Shown here piece by piece: positions 1 through 9,353 of a stretch of DNA of 64,000 bases. Source of the DNA: an uncultured beta proteobacterium (GTDB taxonomy: Bacteria; Pseudomonadota; Gammaproteobacteria; Burkholderiales; Burkholderiaceae). The notes beneath the pieces were generated by a model, which saw only the letters and a program-made list of their open reading frames with translations, was not told the origin of the DNA and searched no databases. The position numbers and the translations under genes are program-made. The first letter of the stretch is position 1; each line of letters begins with the position of its first letter. The DNA is taken from the NCBI GenBank assembly GCA_903867305.1, contig CAIPQU010000045.1, forward strand, positions 1 through 64,000, given 5' to 3'.

Positions 1-279
1 AATTATGTATTGTTTTTTAGTTCATTGTTAACCGCTAAAACCTATGAGGGGCCTAATCCTTATTCGACATCATTCAACCCGAGAAACTCTTTTTAACGAG
101 TAGAAATTTCTCCTCATTATGCAACGCAACAAAAATTCACAAGAATTATGATAAATATAATTTATAACTCTGTTAATATATAAAGGTTTGAAACATTAAT
201 TTAATAGAATAAATATATAGCGTATTTATCATTCAATTGCATCAAAATCAATAGCGAAATTTAGCCAAATAAAAACAGA

Positions 280-3200
280 ATGTGGATTGTTAAACTAGCC
301 TTAGATCGACGCTACACATTTATTGTGATGGCGATACTGATCGTTATCGCTACCCCACTTGCTATCATGCGAACGGCGGTGGACGTTTTACCTGATATCA
401 ATATCCCGGTGGTGAGTATCATCTGGACTTATAACGGGCTGCCAGCAGAATCAATCTCGCAACGCATCGTACAAACCCATGAACGTGCGATCACAACCAC
501 CGTCAATGATATTGAACATATTGAATCACAATCGTTGTCCGGCATCGGTATTGTTAAAGTTTATTTTCAACCTAATGTCAATATTGATCTAGCGATTTCA
601 CAAATCACCGCCGTATCCCAGGCAGTGATAAAAAATATGCCTCCAGGGGTTCAATCACCGCTCATTATCAAATACACAGCATCCAGTATTCCAGTACTAC
701 AGATCGGCATCGCTAGTAGCGATCTACCCGATGAAAAACTGTACGATACCGCTGTCAATATTATTCGCCCTCAACTAGTAACGATTCCAGGGACCTCGAT
801 TCCTAATCCCTATGGCGGAAAAGTAAGACTTGTTTCTGTAGACATTGATCCTTCTGCTCTAACCGCTAAAGGTCTACTTCCAGCGGATATTATTAATGCC
901 ATTAGTCTTCAAAATCTCATACTTCCATCAGGAACGGTTAAATTTGGTGACAACGAGTTCGCCATTGGTTTAAACGGTTCGCCAACGACCGTTCGAGGTC
1001 TGAATGACATTCCAGTAAAAACCCAAAATGGTTCTACCATTTACTTAAAGGAAGTTGCTCATGTTAGAGATGGCTATTCCCCGCAAACCAATATCGTCCA
1101 TCAAGATGGAAGTTCTGGAGTACTAATCTCAATTCTGAAGAATGGCGGTGCTTCTACATTAAGCGTTGTTCAGGATATCAAAGCAAAATTACCATCCGTC
1201 ATGGATCTCGCTCCTCCTGGTATTGAATATAAATATTTATTTGACCAGTCTGTGTTTGTGAATGCCGCCATTGAAGGAGTAATTCATGAAGCTTTAATTG
1301 CAGCCGGCCTCACAGCTTTAATGCTTTTATTATTTCTAGGGGATTGGAAGACAACGGCAATTATTTCTATTTCTATTCCGTTGTCAATATTTACCTCTAT
1401 TGTGATTCTCCATTCGCTTGGAGAAACAATTAATATTATGACCCTTGGTGGCCTAGCTCTAGCCGTAGGTATTTTGGTCGATGATGCAACCGTGACTATC
1501 GAAAATATCGAACGCCACATCCATATGGGAAAAGATTTATATCAAGCGATCTTGGATGGTGCGGGTGAAATCGCGGTCCCCGCTTTTGTTTCTACACTTT
1601 GTATTTGTATTGTTTTCGTACCAATGTTTTTCCTGCAAGGTGTTGCTAAATTTTTATTTGTGCCATTAGCAGAGGCTGTTATTTTTGCTATGTTAGCCTC
1701 TTATATTTTATCAAGAACTTTAGTTCCCACCCTAGCAATCATGATGTTAGGCAAGACTGCAAGTGCTGGTTTAATTAGTCGCTTCATTTTGAGCATTCAT
1801 CACAAGTTTAATGATCGTTTTGAAATTTTTCGGGCTAAATATTCAGATTTGCTAAGCTCCATCATGGACCATCGCAAAATATTTGCGAGCTCTTTTTTAG
1901 CCTTTTGTGTTTTATCTTTTGGGATCTTTTTTATTTTAGGAAGAGATCTCTTCCCACAAATAGATTCTGGTCAAATTAAGCTGCATATGCGAGCTCCAAG
2001 TGGCACAAGGATCGAAAAAACATCACAGATGGTTAATAGTGTTCGACAGGCAATTAAGGAGATCGTTCCAGAAAATGAACTTGAAGCAATTATCGATAAT
2101 ATCGGTTTACCCTATAGTGGTATTAACTTATCCTACAGCAATTCTGGAACGGTTGGGCCGCATGATGCAGATATTTTAATCTCACTAACTAAAGATCATC
2201 ATCCAACAGATGAGTATGTGGAAAAACTCTTGCCAGAATTACACAAAAGATTCCCAGGCAATGAATTTTATGTTCTGCCTGCAGACATCGTTACCCAAAT
2301 CCTGAACTTTGGTATACCAGCAGCGATTGATATACAAATCACCGGTAAAAACCTAAAAGAAAATGCTGAAGTTGCGGCAAAAATAAAAAATAAAGTTGTC
2401 TATATTCCAGGTGCTGCGGACGTTCACATTCAAGAAAAGGGTGATTTTCCTGTCATTAAAATGACGATGGACCGAACTAAACTTCAAAATATTGGAATGA
2501 CCCCTAATGATGTTGCTCAAGGGATTTTGTTGCCTCTTGCTGGTAACACTTCAACTTCACCCATTTTTTGGCTCAATCCGACGAATCAAATTGCCTATGT
2601 TTTAGCCCTTCAAACACCGCAATACAAAATTCAATCGATGAGTGACTTAATGCAATTACCAATTGGTAATGCCGTCAATGTAGCAACCGCGCAAAGAAAT
2701 ATAGGCTCTCCTCAAATGTTAGGTAACCTCGTGATTCCGTCCCCCGAAACAGAGTTTGGGGTTGTTGATCGTTATGATATTTTGCCGGCTATTAATATTT
2801 ATATTAATGCTCGTGGTCGTGATTTAGGAGCAGTGGCGAAAGATGTACAACAAATTATTGATGAAGAATCAAAGGATTTACCAAAAGGAACAAAAATTAA
2901 AATGCGAGGGCAGATCAAAACGATGGAATCCTCCTACTTTGGCTTAAGTCTCGGGATTGTAGGTGCAATGGTATTAGTGTATTTGTTAATTGTGGTGAAC
3001 TTTCAGTCCTGGATAGATCCTTTAATCATTATTAGCGCCCTTCCTGCGGCGATCGCAGGTATTGCTTGGATGCTTTTACTCAGCGGGACAAATTTGAGCG
3101 TTCCAGCTCTCACCGGAGCAATTATGACCATGGGGGTAGCAACAGCAAATAGTATCTTAATTGTTTCGTTTGCAAAACAACAATTAGACGAAGGAATGGA

Positions 3201-3453
3201 GCCCATATTGGCTGCTCTAGAAGCTGGCAAAACAAGGCTACGCCCCGTTTTAATGACAGCAATTGCCATGATATTAGGTATGATTCCTATGGCGATTGGA
3301 TTTGGTGATGGATCTGAACAAAACGCCCCTCTCGGTAGAGCTGTCATTGGTGGCTTATTATTTGCTACAGTATCAACGCTATTTTTTGTGCCCGTTGTTT
3401 TTGGAGCTATTCACAACCGAATTGCCTTAAAGAAAAATCATCTAAGAGATTGA
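280..3453 (+). CDS. RND efflux transporter permease subunit (AcrB/MdtB-like)
   Basis: 1057 aa; N-terminal TM then 'RTAVDVLPDINIPVVSIIW', duplicated RND TM blocks, 'GILVDDATVTIENIERH' motif. Confidence 0.93.
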   Translation: MWIVKLALDRRYTFIVMAILIVIATPLAIMRTAVDVLPDINIPVVSIIWTYNGLPAESISQRIVQTHERAITTTVNDIEHIESQSLSGIGIVKVYFQPNVNIDLAISQITAVSQAVIKNMPPGVQSPLIIKYTASSIPVLQIGIASSDLPDEKLYDTAVNIIRPQLVTIPGTSIPNPYGGKVRLVSVDIDPSALTAKGLLPADIINAISLQNLILPSGTVKFGDNEFAIGLNGSPTTVRGLNDIPVKTQNGSTIYLKEVAHVRDGYSPQTNIVHQDGSSGVLISILKNGGASTLSVVQDIKAKLPSVMDLAPPGIEYKYLFDQSVFVNAAIEGVIHEALIAAGLTALMLLLFLGDWKTTAIISISIPLSIFTSIVILHSLGETINIMTLGGLALAVGILVDDATVTIENIERHIHMGKDLYQAILDGAGEIAVPAFVSTLCICIVFVPMFFLQGVAKFLFVPLAEAVIFAMLASYILSRTLVPTLAIMMLGKTASAGLISRFILSIHHKFNDRFEIFRAKYSDLLSSIMDHRKIFASSFLAFCVLSFGIFFILGRDLFPQIDSGQIKLHMRAPSGTRIEKTSQMVNSVRQAIKEIVPENELEAIIDNIGLPYSGINLSYSNSGTVGPHDADILISLTKDHHPTDEYVEKLLPELHKRFPGNEFYVLPADIVTQILNFGIPAAIDIQITGKNLKENAEVAAKIKNKVVYIPGAADVHIQEKGDFPVIKMTMDRTKLQNIGMTPNDVAQGILLPLAGNTSTSPIFWLNPTNQIAYVLALQTPQYKIQSMSDLMQLPIGNAVNVATAQRNIGSPQMLGNLVIPSPETEFGVVDRYDILPAINIYINARGRDLGAVAKDVQQIIDEESKDLPKGTKIKMRGQIKTMESSYFGLSLGIVGAMVLVYLLIVVNFQSWIDPLIIISALPAAIAGIAWMLLLSGTNLSVPALTGAIMTMGVATANSILIVSFAKQQLDEGMEPILAALEAGKTRLRPVLMTAIAMILGMIPMAIGFGDGSEQNAPLGRAVIGGLLFATVSTLFFVPVVFGAIHNRIALKKNHLRD

Positions 3454-3456
3454 TAT

Positions 3457-4602
3457 ATGACCGTTACGCCAAATCCACTCAACAGCCCAACTAAAGAAAA
3501 ATCTTCTTTAAAGAACGTCAAATCTATCTTAATCATCATCGCTGTAGGTCTAGTGATTGTTTTGTTAGTTCACTTCTTCCTAAAACATCTACGATACCAA
3601 GAGTTAGTTAAACGTGCGAGTACGAATGCAATGGTCTATGTGCAAACGACCCGCATCAATAGTCAGGTACCGAATATTCCTCTGAGTTTGCCAGGTACTA
3701 TCCAAGGTATCAATGAGTCACAAATCTATTCACGGGCAAATGGCTTTGTCAAAAAATGGCATAAAGATATTGGACAATCGGTAAAAAAAGGTGATTTACT
3801 AGCTGAAATCGAGATTCCGGAAGTTGAAAAACAAGTCGAAGAAGCTCATACAAATTATGAATTAGCTAAAAAAGCTTATCTTCGTTGGCAAGCTCTACGT
3901 GACCAAGATGCAGTATCTCAACAAGAACTCGATGAAAAAACTAATTCTTACCGACAAACAGAAGCTGTTTTAAAAAGAGTTAAAGACCAACTTCAATTTA
4001 GGGAAGTGCGTGCGCCCTTTGATGGCATTGTCTCTAAACGAAACATCAATATTGGGGACTTAGTCAATGCAGGTAATACCGGAGCAGCTCAAGCCCTTTT
4101 TACGATATCTCAAAATAGTCAATTGAAGGTCTATGCATATATCTCCCAAAATTTTGCTTCTAAGGTTTCCGTAGGCTTACCAGTAGAAATTATTCTGACA
4201 GAAAAACCGGATAAAAAAATATCGGCCAAGGTCAGTAAAATCGCCTCTGCCATTGATCCGGCAACTCGTACGATGCAAGCAGAGATCTTACTGCCCAAAG
4301 ACACTGGACTCTTGCCAGGTTTTTATGTCCAAATTAACTTCAAACTGGATAGTAAAGGTCAGACCATTATTCCAACAAAAACACTGTTATTTAGCGTCAA
4401 TGGTACTGAAGTTGCGGTAGTAAAGAATGGCGAAGTTCTCCGTAAGCGTGTCATTTTAGGCAATGATTATGGACAAAATGTCGAAGTTAAAAGTGGTATC
4501 GAGGCAGATGATGAATTGATTATTAATCCCCCTGACTCCATCGAAAATGGTCTAAAAGTGACCGTTAGTCCAAGTCAAGACGAGAAGAACCCTAAGAAAT
4601 GA
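3457..4602 (+). CDS. RND efflux periplasmic adaptor subunit (membrane fusion protein)
   Basis: N-terminal TM anchor, lipoyl/hairpin pattern, 'VRAPFDGIVSKRNINIGDLV'; adjacent to the permease. Confidence 0.92.
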   Translation: MTVTPNPLNSPTKEKSSLKNVKSILIIIAVGLVIVLLVHFFLKHLRYQELVKRASTNAMVYVQTTRINSQVPNIPLSLPGTIQGINESQIYSRANGFVKKWHKDIGQSVKKGDLLAEIEIPEVEKQVEEAHTNYELAKKAYLRWQALRDQDAVSQQELDEKTNSYRQTEAVLKRVKDQLQFREVRAPFDGIVSKRNINIGDLVNAGNTGAAQALFTISQNSQLKVYAYISQNFASKVSVGLPVEIILTEKPDKKISAKVSKIASAIDPATRTMQAEILLPKDTGLLPGFYVQINFKLDSKGQTIIPTKTLLFSVNGTEVAVVKNGEVLRKRVILGNDYGQNVEVKSGIEADDELIINPPDSIENGLKVTVSPSQDEKNPKK

Positions 4603-6050
4603 AGTCACTTGTATGTCTTAGTTTGTTGACAGTAAGCCTTTGTGCTTGCACTATCGGCCCAGACTACGTTCGACCTGAAGTAACCGCACCAAAGGATTGG
4701 AAAACAATTAGTCAAAACCCACAAATCGAATGGCAAACTGCACAGCCAAAAGATTGGGCACCTAAACCAAAATGGTGGGAACTTTACGAAGATACGACTT
4801 TAAATACTCTTGAAGAAGAATGCTTAAAAAATAACCAAACTCTGATCATTGCATTAGCCAAAATTGATCAAGCAAATGCTGGACTAAAAACAAGGTCTGC
4901 TGCACAACTACCTGTAGTGCAATTTGGAGCTTTAGCTACTGATACAAAAATCTCTGCGGATCGCCCCTTAACAAGTTACTCATCTCCCAATCAAACCACT
5001 ACACAATATGATCTAAAACCATTTGTTGCTGTGAGTTACGAATTTGATTGGCTAGGTAAAATCCGTCGAGATGTCGAGGCAGCAAGAGCCAGCGCTGACC
5101 AAGCCCAAACTGATTTTGAGAACGTCAAATTGATTATGACGGCCCAACTCGCTCAACTATATTTTTTGATTCGGCAAACCGAAGAAGAAATCAGAATACT
5201 GCAAACGATTACCCAACTACAATCAAAAAGTCTCAACTTTATCAAGAAACGCCACGCTAACGGTCTGGCAAATCAATCAGAAGTTGATCTTCAAAATAGT
5301 GCTCTTCAAGTCACTTTGGCACAAATGGAAATTCTTAAAGGTCAACGTAATGTTCAAGAAAACTCTCTTGCATCGATGGTAGGCGTACCGGCACCCTCTT
5401 TTCGTTTAGCAGAAGGTACATTACCCAAGAAAATACCAGATATTCCGAAAGTTATTCCAAGCTCCCTTCTGGAAAGAAGGCCAGATATCGCTTCAGCTGA
5501 AAGAGCTATGGCCGCAGCCAATGCTCAAATTGGAGTGGCAAAAGCCGCATACTACCCGAGTCTTTTGTTAGCACCAAGCTACGCTGGCTATGAAGCAACC
5601 ACCGCTGGAAATCTCTTTTTAATACCACAGCTCATTTGGTCTATCGGCTTATCGGCTACACAAACCCTATTTGATGGTGGCAGACTTGAAGGGGGGGTGA
5701 ATCTAGCGAAGGCTTCCTATACCTCTTCTGTAGCGAGCTACCGACAAACGATTCTGTCTGCTTTTGAGGAAACTCAGAATGCTCTTGGCAATTTAGAGCA
5801 ATTGAGCAAGGCAAGAGTGAATGAAGAGGAAGCCCTACAAAGTCAAAATCGCGCTCTAAAGATATCAAATCTTCGATATGAAGCAGGGTTAGATAACATT
5901 AATATTAAACTCCTGACAGAACAGAACCAATTAAATATCGCTAGAACAGCAGCGCAATTTAAAGGGAGTCAATTAATCTCTTCAGTGGGGTTGATAAAAG
6001 CCATGGGCGGTGGTTGGGATCCACAATCAACCTCAAAGACGCCAAATTAA
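4599..6050 (+). CDS. RND efflux outer membrane lipoprotein, NodT/OprM family
   Basis: Lipobox-like 'LTVSLCACTIGPDYVRPEV'; 'ERRPDIASAERAMAAANAQIGVAKAAYYPSL' motif; overlaps adaptor stop by 4 bp. Confidence 0.92.
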   Translation: MKSLVCLSLLTVSLCACTIGPDYVRPEVTAPKDWKTISQNPQIEWQTAQPKDWAPKPKWWELYEDTTLNTLEEECLKNNQTLIIALAKIDQANAGLKTRSAAQLPVVQFGALATDTKISADRPLTSYSSPNQTTTQYDLKPFVAVSYEFDWLGKIRRDVEAARASADQAQTDFENVKLIMTAQLAQLYFLIRQTEEEIRILQTITQLQSKSLNFIKKRHANGLANQSEVDLQNSALQVTLAQMEILKGQRNVQENSLASMVGVPAPSFRLAEGTLPKKIPDIPKVIPSSLLERRPDIASAERAMAAANAQIGVAKAAYYPSLLLAPSYAGYEATTAGNLFLIPQLIWSIGLSATQTLFDGGRLEGGVNLAKASYTSSVASYRQTILSAFEETQNALGNLEQLSKARVNEEEALQSQNRALKISNLRYEAGLDNINIKLLTEQNQLNIARTAAQFKGSQLISSVGLIKAMGGGWDPQSTSKTPN

Positions 6051-6151
6051 GGTAGCATAGATACTACAGCTTTTAGAATAGTATCCCTTGATAGGATGTG
6101 TCAATGAAAATAAAACGACTACTTTTATCCTTATATTAAAGGTAATCATTG

Positions 6152-9100
6152 ATGAACTACAGCCTTCAAAATAGATCTCTCATCAAACTCATCATTCCGC
6201 TTGGGATTCTTTTAACTTTTTTCAGCCATGCTCAAGGCCCTCAAAAGTCAAATCCAACAACAGAAGATATAGAGTCTATTAAGCTTCCTCCGAGGGATAT
6301 TAAAGACATTCTAAAAGCTCTAGATAATTCAAAAATTGATTTAACAGAGGTCAATTTAGCGAAGGAAATTATCCAATTACCTATTCCAACAGATGTCTCC
6401 AATGTTGAGAAAATGAATCAGTTTTATCGAAGAAGAGCTCATGCGTTCGATAAATTAGGTCAAAATAATAATGCTGCAGAGAGTATGAAAAAAGCTGCTT
6501 ACGATTACCCTTCACCCGTCTCAGATTTCCATAATTTTGATGTATTGGATTATGGTCTCCAAGAATTCTTTTCGGGAAATATCTCAGTTTTTAAAGATAT
6601 TCTTGAGGAGTTAAAAAATGTTCCTGGAATGGCTATCAGTGTAAAACGCCTAAAAATTGGCGTCTTATCTAGCCAAAACAATTTTTCAGAGGCAAAAAAG
6701 ACCTTACAACATGCTGAATTGCAATTAAACCAATACCGATCTTCAAGGTATTACTCTACGTATGGGCGCATGTGGGAAGCTAACGTGGAAAGTGCGAGAG
6801 CTGTATTATTATGGCGCCAAGGCCAATGGATTGAAAGTGAGCGCCCTTATCGTAAAGCTATCAGTCTTTATAAAGACATTAATGAGTCCTCAAAAAATCA
6901 TAGATTCAAAGTGAATGAATTAGCTGATACTCCTCGTCAAAATTCAGACCCTATCAACAATCCTAAATATAGTACAACGTTTATTATTAATCAGCAGCTT
7001 GAATTATCTGATATATTACTGAGGCAAAAAAAACTCATTGATGCTGAATTTTATGCAAGAGACTCTTTGCAATTAAGTTTAGATACCTACGATAAATCAT
7101 CCCCCCTTGTAGCAAAATGTTTAAGTTATTTATCAGAAATTATCTCAGAACAAGGTCGTCAGGCAGAAGCCGTGGTTTTGGCAAAAGCCGCCCTTCAATC
7201 TCTTCTAGATGGAGGTATTTCAGACGATGCTATTAGTTTATTTTTTGCAAAAAAATCTTATGGCAAAGCTCTAGCCAATCATGGTCAATACGCCTTAGCT
7301 GATCAAGTCTTTAATGATATGCTCATTGGCCTCAATAAAGACCCTAAAAATTCTAGTTATTTAATAAAAAAAGGGAGTTATGAATGGATTATTTCCATGT
7401 CAAAAATTGGTAAGTTATCAGAAGCACAAGTGATGGCTGATGAAATTTCTTTAAATGATGCGAATTTTTATGGTAACGATTTAAACAAAACGGCCTTTAG
7501 CAAGGCCTTTCAAGCGCATTTACTTAATGCCCAAAATAAATCAGAAGAGGCTAAACAAATATATCAAAAAACGATTCCCGTTTTGCTGAGTCAATCACGA
7601 GAACGAGTTGAAAACGATACATCTTCTATTAATTATCAGCATCAAATCAAGTTTTTATTTGAAGGATACATCGATTTCTTAGCTCAACAAGCAAATAATC
7701 CCTCCCTAGCAGCAAATTCAGCAGCAGAGGCTTTTCAGATTGCAGATATAGCTCGTGGAAGTTCCGTGCAAAGGGCCCTTACCGCGAGTGCGGCCCGTGC
7801 AAATATTCAAGATCCTCAATTAGCTGATTTGGCTCGAAAAGAACAAGATTTACGCAGAAGATCACTTACATTATCTGAATTATTAACTGGGTTACGCTCT
7901 GCCCCTCCAGATCAACAACTTCCTGAAGTTCAGAAAAAAATTCAAGCAGATATAGAGCAATTTAAAAAAGACAGGGATTCCATCACCAAGGAAATCGAAC
8001 GAAAATATCCTGATTACGCAAATTTGGTTGAACCTAAACCGGCCAATATCGATACGGTTAAAAAGACTTTAAAAGATAATGAAGTTTTACTGAGTTGGTA
8101 TTTCGGTGATCAATCGAGCTATTTATGGGGAATCACCAAACAAGGCGATCCACTTTTTGTTAAATTAGCGATCTCCAGAAAAGAAATGGCTAAAAAAGTA
8201 TTTGCTTTGCGCCAAGCACTAGACCCACAAACAGTCCTGACGATGGAGTCTTTTCCAATCTTCAATGTACCCCTAGCCCATCAGCTATATCAAGATATTA
8301 TGGCTCCAGCACAGGCTCTGTTAAAAGATAAGCAATTACTTATTTCCGTTCCACATCTAGAACTAGCAGAACTTCCTTTATCACTTCTGGTCACCAAAGC
8401 TACTCCACAACCTGCAAACACACCTCTTCAATTTATTGGATATCGAACAGTTCCTTGGTTAGCCAAAGAGATCGCCATCACCCAAATTCCTTCTGTGACA
8501 GCATTAGTTTCTCTCAGAAATTTACCGCCAGGTAACCCTACAAGAAAAAGCTTTGTTGGTTTTGGGGATCCTTTTTTCAGTCTTGAACAAGAAAAAGATG
8601 CGACAAAACAAGATGGCAATGTTCAATCTGTTTCAAGGGGGCGGTCAGCAAATTTACGTAATGTTCCAAAAACTCGCGGTGTTAGTTCTGCTGAACTCGC
8701 TTTATTACCTCGATTAGCAGATACTACGGACGAACTTGTCGAAGTAGGTAAAACATTGGGGGCATCTACTGAAGATATTTTTCTCAATAAAAATGCCAGT
8801 GTGAAACAAGTTACCAGCATGGATTTATCGAATCGCAAAGTAGTGATGTTCTCCACCCATGGACTACTTCCAGGAGATCTTAATGGCTTAACCCAACCCG
8901 CATTAGCGCTTTCTTCACCGACAGTCACTGGTGATCAAGATGATGGCTTATTAACGATGGATCGTATCATTCCATTAAAACTCAACGCAGACTGGGTTGT
9001 ATTATCTGCCTGTAACACAGCCTCTGGAGACGCTTCTGGATCTGAGTCGATTTCAGGACTAGGTAAAGCTTTTTTCTTTGCAGGTGCTAGGGCTTTGTTG

Positions 9101-9346
9101 GTTTCTAATTGGCCTGTAGACTCAGATGCTGCTAGATTACTGATGACCAATTTATTCAAAATTGAAAATCAATCGGTAGCTCCTGCTCAAAATAGTGCAA
9201 ATAATGTCAGTAATGTAAAAGCACTATCCCTTCAACAAAGCATGTTGAATATGATTAATCATGATGGACTCATGGAAGGAACAGTGATGAAATTCAGTTA
9301 CGCCCATCCTTTATTTTGGGCTCCCTTTGTGATGGTGGGCGATTAA
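6152..9346 (+). CDS. Exported TPR-CHAT domain protein (caspase-like fold)
   Basis: N-terminal signal-like segment, TPR-like helical repeats, C-terminal CHAT with 'VVMFSTHGLLPGD' (His) and 'WVVLSACNTASGD' (Cys). ORF track starts at TTG 6149; ATG at 6152 preferred. Confidence 0.85.
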   Translation: MNYSLQNRSLIKLIIPLGILLTFFSHAQGPQKSNPTTEDIESIKLPPRDIKDILKALDNSKIDLTEVNLAKEIIQLPIPTDVSNVEKMNQFYRRRAHAFDKLGQNNNAAESMKKAAYDYPSPVSDFHNFDVLDYGLQEFFSGNISVFKDILEELKNVPGMAISVKRLKIGVLSSQNNFSEAKKTLQHAELQLNQYRSSRYYSTYGRMWEANVESARAVLLWRQGQWIESERPYRKAISLYKDINESSKNHRFKVNELADTPRQNSDPINNPKYSTTFIINQQLELSDILLRQKKLIDAEFYARDSLQLSLDTYDKSSPLVAKCLSYLSEIISEQGRQAEAVVLAKAALQSLLDGGISDDAISLFFAKKSYGKALANHGQYALADQVFNDMLIGLNKDPKNSSYLIKKGSYEWIISMSKIGKLSEAQVMADEISLNDANFYGNDLNKTAFSKAFQAHLLNAQNKSEEAKQIYQKTIPVLLSQSRERVENDTSSINYQHQIKFLFEGYIDFLAQQANNPSLAANSAAEAFQIADIARGSSVQRALTASAARANIQDPQLADLARKEQDLRRRSLTLSELLTGLRSAPPDQQLPEVQKKIQADIEQFKKDRDSITKEIERKYPDYANLVEPKPANIDTVKKTLKDNEVLLSWYFGDQSSYLWGITKQGDPLFVKLAISRKEMAKKVFALRQALDPQTVLTMESFPIFNVPLAHQLYQDIMAPAQALLKDKQLLISVPHLELAELPLSLLVTKATPQPANTPLQFIGYRTVPWLAKEIAITQIPSVTALVSLRNLPPGNPTRKSFVGFGDPFFSLEQEKDATKQDGNVQSVSRGRSANLRNVPKTRGVSSAELALLPRLADTTDELVEVGKTLGASTEDIFLNKNASVKQVTSMDLSNRKVVMFSTHGLLPGDLNGLTQPALALSSPTVTGDQDDGLLTMDRIIPLKLNADWVVLSACNTASGDASGSESISGLGKAFFFAGARALLVSNWPVDSDAARLLMTNLFKIENQSVAPAQNSANNVSNVKALSLQQSMLNMINHDGLMEGTVMKFSYAHPLFWAPFVMVGD

Positions 9347-9353
9347 GCCACCA

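Noticed and set aside
1-279. Regulatory region upstream of the RND operon (GAGAAA...TTTCTC hairpin)
   Set aside because: Arms are short and imperfect; upstream gene context is outside the window.
1284-1520. Minus-strand ORF inside the RND permease gene
   Set aside because: Antisense shadow of a clear RND coding region; no recognisable domain.
3003-3347. 114-aa minus-strand ORF inside the RND permease
   Set aside because: Shadow ORF opposite conserved RND TM segments; composition mirrors the sense strand.
8428-9159. Three minus-strand ORFs opposite the CHAT domain
   Set aside because: Lie antisense to conserved CHAT motifs with no independent coding support.
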